A DNA stretch of 64,000 nucleotides from Bog-756 sp963813525 (GTDB taxonomy: Bacteria > Actinomycetota > Acidimicrobiia > Acidimicrobiales > RAAP-2), in the NCBI GenBank assembly GCA_963813525.1, contig CAWEZI010000005.1:310001-374000 (forward strand), read 5' to 3'. The translations under genes were made by a program, and so were the position numbers. Under the pieces are notes generated by a model, which saw nothing but the letters and a program-made list of their open reading frames with translations, searched no databases and had not been told where the DNA came from. Each line of letters begins with the position of its first letter. Within the stretch, counting starts at the first letter, position 1. Shown in pieces: positions 58,504 to 64,000 of the stretch.

Positions 58504-60642
58504 TCAGCCAGATCGCCACTGCGCCACTGCTCTCGTAAGTTGAGTGGCGAACAAGGTGGCCAGCATCGGATCAGCGAAGTGGTCGGTGGCGAAGCGTTGG
58601 TTGAACTCACGTTCGGCCTCGACTTCGCTGCCGCCAGCCAGGATTTCGATGACGTGCCCGACGATGTCCTCGCTCTGTGCGTACGTCCGGCGGTTGGGCC
58701 CGGCCACCAGTGCCGCCTCCGGACGGTCGGGCACCACGACTGATGTCCCGGCGTACATGCCCTCGATGATCGACCGGGGCATACCGAAGGGCCCGCCCGG
58801 GTGCTTGGTGTAGACGACCGCCGCGGTGTGGGCCAACAAGGCGATCACCTGGTCGTGGGGTACGTCGACGGAGAGCATGATCGACGCGCCCGTCTCCCGA
58901 ATCAGCCCGCGAATGAGAGCGGGTTCTTCCTCGAATTGGTCGGTAATACCAACCACGATGCGGCAGTCGACGCCCTTTTTGGCCAGCTCGGCGAAGGCGC
59001 CGACCAGCGTGGGCCAGTCTTTCTTCGGGAGCCCAGCGGACGCCGACAAGACGATGGACCTCTTCGGGTCGGCTTCGGGAAAGCTCTCTCCAGTGGTGAG
59101 AAGGGCTACGAGGCCGTGGGCCCCGGCGATCCGCCTGGCATGGTGGGGATAAGCCCAGGTTCCGACGCAAAGCGGATGGGCCCGGACACGCTCGATGACC
59201 TCGGGATCGAAATCGAAGGAATGCACCCGGAAGGCAAAAGGCACGCCGAGCGCCGAGAGCTCATCGAGGCGTTCAATGGCAAATGACGACCAATACAGGA
59301 ACAGAACATCAGGGTCGAACTCGCGCACCGCCGTGCTCACGTCCGTGTACACCGGCTCGGTCACTTTGACCGGTGATGGGGACCAACGATCGGTGCACCA
59401 GGCCAGCACAGCCCCATTGTCGGTCAGAGCTTTCATCTCCTCGCCGATGTAGGTCTCCGGAACTAATGGAAACAGCGCGTTGTAGGCGAGCACGCGCAGG
59501 CGCCGCTTCCGCAGCACTCGGGCCCGCACCTCGGCGTCGGCTTCGATCCGTCGGCGAGACCGAGTGATCCGGTTGGGCGCCGACGTGTTGTAGATCGAGG
59601 CAACGACGGGCAGCGGCAGAGGCGGCCGGTCCTCGGTGAGGCGCAGGATGAGATCCCAGTCTCCCAACGCCTCGAGCGACTCGTCGAAGTGTGCTTCGGA
59701 AAGAGAACGACGGTGGGCGATCACGCCCAGATCGATGAAGTTGCCCTGTTCGAGGCGGCTTCGTTCGAAAGACTCGAAATGAAGATAAGGCAGGGCTTCT
59801 CGATTCGAATCGCCGTCCACATCCCTCACCCTGGCGCCATAGAGGAGCTCCAGTTCGGGATCACGCTCGTAGGCCCACGCCACAGCCTTCAACCAGAGTG
59901 GTTGCATGCCGTTATCGTCGTCGAGGTAACAGATGATCTCGCCCCCGGACTGTGCCAGACCGGCGTTGCGAGCGGCGCCCACGCCTCGGTGAGGCTGCGT
60001 GACGACGACTATCCGTTCCTCCTCTGACGAGAGTCGCGCCAGCAGTTGCGACGTGCCGTCCGTGCTTCCGTCGTCGATGATGACCAGCTCCCAGTGGGGG
60101 TACTCCTGGGCGCGCACAGAATCGACGGCACCACGGAGCAGTTCATGGCGGTTATAGGTCGCAAGTAAGACGGATATTCGAGGGGTGTTGGTCAGCCGAG
60201 CGGCGCGAACCCAGGTGGTCACGGGCCCTATCTGTGCGGCGAGATCGACAAGCTCGGCGCGGCGATCGATCTCTGCCAGTTTGAGCCGCATCGCCGCTTG
60301 GACATTGCCGCTGGCGTCGATGCTCGCAACCAGTTGCTCCTCGGCGGTGCCGAGTCGCGTTTCGGTGGCGGCGAGCTGCTCCTGGGTGTCGGTGAACCGC
60401 CCGTGGGCCGCAGCCAGCGCCGCCTGTGTTGACGCGAACTCCGCCCTCAGCTGCGAGTGAGCCGTCTCCAGCGCCAACAGCCTCGACTCGAGCGTCCCAA
60501 TCCGATTCGAGTCGATCTCGTCCAGCTCGAGATCGTGGCGGACGCGGGTTATCAGGGCGCGACGACCGCCCTCCATCTTCGACCCATGGCGGATGGCGCG
60601 GAGCTCCTGGTTGGCCAGGCTTATTACCCGCCGTAGGCGCAT
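58504..60642 (-). CDS. Bifunctional glycosyltransferase (coiled coil + GT2 + GT4)
   Basis: The protein has 712 residues. Residues 40-130 are a coiled coil (ESRLLALETAHSQLRAEF..TQAALAAAHGRF). Residues 154-350 are a GT-A family 2 domain (ISVLLATYNRHELLRGAVDS, IIDDGSTDGT, CYLDDDNGM as DxD, GDWDLILRLTED). Residues 385-705 are a GT-B family 4-like domain (RVLAYNALFPLVP, LSASAGLPKKDWPTLVGAFAEL, GGPFGMPRSIIEGMYAGTSVVV). Two enzymes in one chain plus a coiled coil suggests successive sugar additions with chain-length or partner control. Confidence 0.9.
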   Translation of the reverse strand: MRLRRVISLANQELRAIRHGSKMEGGRRALITRVRHDLELDEIDSNRIGTLESRLLALETAHSQLRAEFASTQAALAAAHGRFTDTQEQLAATETRLGTAEEQLVASIDASGNVQAAMRLKLAEIDRRAELVDLAAQIGPVTTWVRAARLTNTPRISVLLATYNRHELLRGAVDSVRAQEYPHWELVIIDDGSTDGTSQLLARLSSEEERIVVVTQPHRGVGAARNAGLAQSGGEIICYLDDDNGMQPLWLKAVAWAYERDPELELLYGARVRDVDGDSNREALPYLHFESFERSRLEQGNFIDLGVIAHRRSLSEAHFDESLEALGDWDLILRLTEDRPPLPLPVVASIYNTSAPNRITRSRRRIEADAEVRARVLRKRRLRVLAYNALFPLVPETYIGEEMKALTDNGAVLAWCTDRWSPSPVKVTEPVYTDVSTAVREFDPDVLFLYWSSFAIERLDELSALGVPFAFRVHSFDFDPEVIERVRAHPLCVGTWAYPHHARRIAGAHGLVALLTTGESFPEADPKRSIVLSASAGLPKKDWPTLVGAFAELAKKGVDCRIVVGITDQFEEEPALIRGLIRETGASIMLSVDVPHDQVIALLAHTAAVVYTKHPGGPFGMPRSIIEGMYAGTSVVVPDRPEAALVAGPNRRTYAQSEDIVGHVIEILAGGSEVEAEREFNQRFATDHFADPMLATLFATQLTRAVAQWRSG

Positions 60643-60867
60643 GCATACTCCCTGTGCTGACCCGAAGTCGATGGGACGTTACCAGGCCGCCACCCGCTTC
60701 TTGCCAACCTCCAGTGTCGAGGACCGCCGAGTGAGTGCGGCTCTTCCGAGGTCATCGAGGTCGATGTCAGGAAAGGTCGGACCCGGCGGTCGCTACAGGT
60801 CCGGGCCTTCCTCGGGTCTTTGTGGTGGGCGCAGAACGCCTCATGGCGGAACGGAAGCGCAACTCGT

Positions 60868-61962
60868 TCATGCCGACCGGCTCGAACCGAACCGGCCGGC
60901 GAAGGCCCGAAGGGGAAGGTCGGCACTGGTGACAAGGCCAGGGGGTGCGTCGCACACCGCCCCGATCGAGTTGAGGGCTGGTAGTCCGGTAATGGTCATC
61001 CCGATGGAGGCGAAGGTGCGGGCGTCGAACGGGGTGCCGTCGGCCGGGAAGATCATGTGCCGGTTCACGATGTTCGGATCCCCTTTGACGGTGGTGATGT
61101 AGCACCCCTGGGTCTTCCATTTCGGCACGGTGTCCGGCACCATCTGCCATTCCAGGTGGGTTTCGATCCTGGGCTCGCCGCCCACCATGCCCTTGAATTT
61201 GGACAGGCTGGCGCCCACCGAACCCTTGGGCAGCTGCCACCAGCCCAGGTCGACATCCTGCTGGCAGGCACCCAACTCACATTCGTAGACGACATCGTCG
61301 ATCGTCACCCCGAGGCAGTCGGCCATCAGGTAAATAGCGTCGGCGAAGACGGTGCACCCCTTCTCCAACATCCCCGGTACGCGGCGATCGTCGACCGGCA
61401 GCCCGTAGCCGCAGTTCTTCCAGGTGTCGACGGAGTGGTGGCATGACACATCCACCGACTCCAGCACGGTGAGGTGGTCCACCCGACCCATGCCGGCGGT
61501 GCTGACGACCGAGAGGATGTTGGCGAGGCCCGGGTTCATGCCCGTGCCGTAAAAGGTGGCACCGCCCCTACGGCATGCTGCCTCGATGGCCTCGGTCGGC
61601 CTCCGACCTGAGGGCAGGGGGAAATTGCTGTCCCGGTGGTGGCCGGTAATCCAGTCGGCCGTGGAGACAACGTTGATCCCGGCCTCCAGCACCGTCTCGA
61701 ACAGCTCGATGTCGGGCCACACCCCATTGAAGTTCACGCAGTCCGGGGCGGTTGACACGATGTCCTCCACCTTGTCGGTGGCCACCACGCCAAGGGGATC
61801 GATGCCGACAATCTCCCCGGCGTCGCGCCCCACTTTCTCGGGCGAGTAGCAGTAGAGACCCACCAGCTCGAGGTCGGGATGGTCGCGGAACCGGGTGATC
61901 ATCTCCGAGCCGACGTTGCCGGTTGCTACCTGGAAGACGCGGTGCGGCGGGTGTGTGCTCAT
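60868..61962 (-). CDS. DapB-like NAD(P)-dependent amine/diaminopentanoate dehydrogenase family protein
   Basis: This 364-residue protein has an N-terminal Rossmann motif (VFQVATGNVGSEMITRF) and the dihydrodipicolinate reductase-like order CVNFNGVWPDIELFETVLEAGINVVST, then GTGMNPGLANILSVVSTAG, where a lysine/substrate loop is expected. Relatives include 2,4-diaminopentanoate dehydrogenase and uncharacterised actinobacterial reductases of similar length. Three 23-bp tandem repeats end about 6-27 bp upstream of the region before its ATG. Substrate unknown. Confidence 0.85.
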   Translation of the reverse strand: MSTHPPHRVFQVATGNVGSEMITRFRDHPDLELVGLYCYSPEKVGRDAGEIVGIDPLGVVATDKVEDIVSTAPDCVNFNGVWPDIELFETVLEAGINVVSTADWITGHHRDSNFPLPSGRRPTEAIEAACRRGGATFYGTGMNPGLANILSVVSTAGMGRVDHLTVLESVDVSCHHSVDTWKNCGYGLPVDDRRVPGMLEKGCTVFADAIYLMADCLGVTIDDVVYECELGACQQDVDLGWWQLPKGSVGASLSKFKGMVGGEPRIETHLEWQMVPDTVPKWKTQGCYITTVKGDPNIVNRHMIFPADGTPFDARTFASIGMTITGLPALNSIGAVCDAPPGLVTSADLPLRAFAGRFGSSRSA

Positions 61963-61988
61963 GGGTGGATCCTCCTTGCGCGTGCCCC

Positions 61989-62056
61989 ACGATCACAGCA
62001 CATCCGCCCGGACGATCACAGCGCAGCCGCCCCGGACGATCACAGCCCAGCCGTCG
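61989..62056. repeat. Three tandem ~23-bp repeats upstream of the DapB-like gene
   Basis: Units start ACGATCACAGC at 61989, 62012 and 62036 and continue with a CAGCCGCCCCGG-like half. They fill the 103-bp gap between the GT87-like gene stop (62066) and the DapB-like start (61962). The period is about two helical turns, which would suit repeated regulator binding. Confidence 0.75.
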
Positions 62057-62065
62057 AGCCGCTCG

Positions 62066-63337
62066 TCAGCCGGGTTCGACACCTGCGGCGACCGGGCTCG
62101 AAGCTTCGGCATGACCCGATTCGATCTGCTCGTCTGGACCAGCGCCAGATGCGACGAGCCACTCCCCGATGACCGATGCGGTGCAGGCGACCAGGTTGGC
62201 CGCGAACACGATGCTGAAACGGACCGAGGAGATGGCGTTTGAGGATCCGTCGCCCGGCCATGCCTTGCTCTGAATGAGCCACCAGAGCAGAACAACGACG
62301 AACACCCCCACTTCCCTTCGGTCGAAGGGACGGGTGGTGAGAACCCTGGTTCCCCACAGCCAGAGCAGGGGAAGGGCGAGAACGGTGTAAGCCATATGGG
62401 ACACAGGGAGTAGGAGCACGATGCACAGGGTGACGTTCCAGGTGCACATGGCCGCATCGCCCCGCGTTCGGAGGGCCAGGATCAGAAGGGCGACGACCCA
62501 GCCCAGCAACACGGTCTCTGCCGCTAGCTGCGCGGGATGCGAAACAAACAGAGGGCGAGCCAACCCGCTGTGGGAGAAGAGAAGCTTGGGTATCCCCCAG
62601 ACCGAGTTGCTGACGAGCGACTGCTGGCGAGCGTCGAACACCACTTTGACGAATGAGACGAGACCCGAGCCTCCGCCGAAGGCAAGAGCAAGCACCGGCG
62701 CCAACAGGAGTGTGATCAGGAGAGCGATCAGGCTTCGGCGCCGGTCGGTGGCTCCGCGTTGGAACAAGCTGACGGCGATGGCGGCCGGCCACGCTTTGAT
62801 CAGACCGGCCACTCCCAGCAGAGCTCCTCTGGTTGCCGGCCACGATCGGCTGACAGCAAAGGTAGAGATCATCAGGGTGAGGAGCACGAAAATGTCGGAC
62901 TGTCCGATGTAGAGGCCGTAGGTGACTGGCCAGAAATGCATCGCGGTGGCCGCGCAGGCCAGAAAGACAAAGGGTTGGACCCACGACGAGAGACGCCTCG
63001 TCTGAATGGCTACGAAAATAGCGGCGCTGAGTACGAGCGCTACGACCTCCAGAGCCGTCCAGGCTTTCCAGAGGGCGTTGACAGAAATGTGGCTGAACGG
63101 AGCGAGGATCAGAGCGATGGTAGGGGGGTATACGTAGGGGTAGGGCGTGGATCGCTTCCCGCTGTAGGGGCTGTGTCCGGCGGCGATCAGACGTGCGGCG
63201 GCTACGAAAGTACGGAAGTCGAAGCCTCCGTTTCCGGTGACCGTGCCGTGGTACCGGTGGTAGGCGAGTACCGCCACGATGGCGGCGGCAACGATCCAAA
63301 GGGAGATAACCAGCGCATGAGCGCGGAGCCACCGCAC
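62066..63337 (-). CDS. GT87 family (DUF2029) membrane mannosyltransferase-like protein
   Basis: This 423-residue protein has about ten membrane segments. The first outer loop GGFDFRTFVAAARLIAAGHSPY carries the D-F acidic position of GT87 enzymes, followed by YPYVYPPTIALILAPFS and YIGQSDIFVLLTLMIS, both family-typical, and LIKAWPAAIAVSLF. GT87 proteins add sugars from polyprenyl-phosphate donors to lipomannan-like glycolipids in mycobacteria. Donor unknown here. ATG start at 63337. Confidence 0.88.
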   Translation of the reverse strand: MRWLRAHALVISLWIVAAAIVAVLAYHRYHGTVTGNGGFDFRTFVAAARLIAAGHSPYSGKRSTPYPYVYPPTIALILAPFSHISVNALWKAWTALEVVALVLSAAIFVAIQTRRLSSWVQPFVFLACAATAMHFWPVTYGLYIGQSDIFVLLTLMISTFAVSRSWPATRGALLGVAGLIKAWPAAIAVSLFQRGATDRRRSLIALLITLLLAPVLALAFGGGSGLVSFVKVVFDARQQSLVSNSVWGIPKLLFSHSGLARPLFVSHPAQLAAETVLLGWVVALLILALRTRGDAAMCTWNVTLCIVLLLPVSHMAYTVLALPLLWLWGTRVLTTRPFDRREVGVFVVVLLWWLIQSKAWPGDGSSNAISSVRFSIVFAANLVACTASVIGEWLVASGAGPDEQIESGHAEASSPVAAGVEPG

Positions 63338-63522
63338 GGGTTCAGTCTGACACGCGCATTGACGAGTCCACTGTCATTGCGCGCTGTAGGGCGGTCACCA
63401 GACCGGGACGTCGACCCTTTTGCACCTCGCTCGGAGAGCCGCCAATCTCCGGGTAGGCACGAGCCAGATGTGATGGTCCCTTGTAAATCATTTGCCCCTC
63501 CGCCTGCCCCCAAAAGGACCGA

Positions 63523-64000
63523 TTAGGTCGGAACCGCCCCGATCACGTTGTCAACATGAATGCCGAGACCGGGGAGCGACCCTTTGTTGGCGGCATCGCC
63601 GAAACTGAACACGCCGCCGTCGCTTCCAATCAGGTTGTAGCCGCGACTGTCGGGAGACACGACGATACCGACAACGTTGTTGACGCCGACTCCAAGTGAC
63701 GGGAGGTCGCCGTAGTCTCCGGCATCGCCGAAGGGAGTGACGGCACCATTGGCGCCGACGACCCAGTATCCGTGACCATCATCAGTAGCAGTGATACCCA
63801 CCGCTCCCTGCGGCGCGTTGCCGTAGTAGTGAGCATCTCCGAAGGCGTAAACGGCGCCATTGGAGCCGATCAGCCAGTATCCGTTGTCATCGGCAGTAGC
63901 CGCGATGCCGACGATGTCATTCACGTGAATGCCGATTCCGGGTAGCGATTTCTCAAAGGGCGCATTGAAGCTGAAAACGCCTCCGTCGGAGCCGACCAGA
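63523..64000 (-). CDS. C-terminal part of a secreted GYWLxGSNGxVxxFGDA-repeat protein
   Basis: The frame is open to the right edge, so the N-terminus lies outside the window. At least 158 residues are visible, as four units of about 44-48 residues: NGYWLIGSNGAVYAFGDAHYYGN, HGYWVVGANGAVTPFGDAGDYGD, RGYNLIGSDGGVFSFGDAANKGS and, at the edge, GSDGGVFSF. Units are linked by V-GIxxTxD stretches. Such repeats form beta-propeller-like domains in cell-surface proteins of Acidimicrobiia. An ATG at 63924 is internal and is not the start. Confidence 0.85.
   Translation of the reverse strand, partial: LVGSDGGVFSFNAPFEKSLPGIGIHVNDIVGIAATADDNGYWLIGSNGAVYAFGDAHYYGNAPQGAVGITATDDGHGYWVVGANGAVTPFGDAGDYGDLPSLGVGVNNVVGIVVSPDSRGYNLIGSDGGVFSFGDAANKGSLPGLGIHVDNVIGAVPT

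Noticed and set aside
63523..63924. A complete 133-residue protein starting at 63924
   Set aside because: The repeat pattern continues upstream in the same frame to the window edge, so this ATG is internal and the gene is cut by the window.

Overview
The window is high-GC DNA from an actinobacterium. Several traits point to a member of the class Acidimicrobiia or a close relative: a secreted-type protein built of 'GYWL-GSNGAVYAFGDA' repeats at the right edge, short SHOCT-domain and DUF6325 proteins, a SARP/BTAD-NB-ARC regulator, and an SNF2 helicase paired with a SWIM zinc-finger protein. The taxonomic call is an inference from gene content and was not tested. About 50 protein genes are supported. 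No rRNA, no intact tRNA and no CRISPR array were seen.

Region 1 (1-10.2 kb) looks like accessory DNA. Two ungapped 198-bp direct repeats (712-909 and 9970-10167) each end in a piece resembling the 3' half of a tRNA-Arg(ACG) gene, as integrative elements leave at their attachment sites. Between them lie a TPR-like protein, a large SARP-family regulator, the ABC transporter it probably controls (three 11-bp-phased direct repeats precede the transporter), a membrane-anchored alpha/beta hydrolase whose first 18 codons are a copy of the ABC ATPase start, and a VapBC-type toxin-antitoxin pair. No integrase was found.

Region 2 (10.2-23.8 kb) carries an HxlR regulator, an SMP-30-like lactonase, an FAD oxidoreductase lacking its redox cysteines, a DUF6325/SHOCT/PLDc_N-SHOCT cluster, an IS1182-type element inserted exactly at the stop codon of a flippase-like gene, a membrane glycosyltransferase-like protein, a pentapeptide-repeat protein and an arylsulfatase. 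Region 3 (23.9-35.6 kb) has a phospholipase C-like phosphoesterase, the SNF2/SWIM pair, a frameshifted membrane protein, a GAP-family membrane protein, an unlisted 30-residue membrane peptide, a second PLDc_N-SHOCT gene, a MalT-like LuxR regulator and a small conserved protein.

Region 4 (35.8-44.9 kb) is a cytochrome bd operon in the order cydD-cydC-cydA-cydB, a DUF2252 protein, a second DUF6325-SHOCT pair and a second copy of the small conserved protein. A 17-bp palindrome, TCACCC-N5-GGGTGA, lies on both sides of the LuxR gene and, with one mismatch, before the second DUF6325 gene. Together with the paralogous families spread over three loci, this suggests one LuxR-controlled envelope or stress response. 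It is the best candidate here for an undescribed system.

Region 5 (45.2-54.0 kb) holds an amino-acid permease, a membrane protein, cysteine dioxygenase, cystathionine gamma-lyase/synthase and cystathionine beta-synthase (a sulfur amino acid route from homocysteine to cysteine sulfinate), a nitroreductase and a frameshifted conserved protein. Region 6 (54.1-64 kb) holds a lipoprotein and a secreted copper monooxygenase-like protein with the complete set of PHM copper ligands, followed by surface-polysaccharide-type glycosyltransferases and a DapB-like dehydrogenase.
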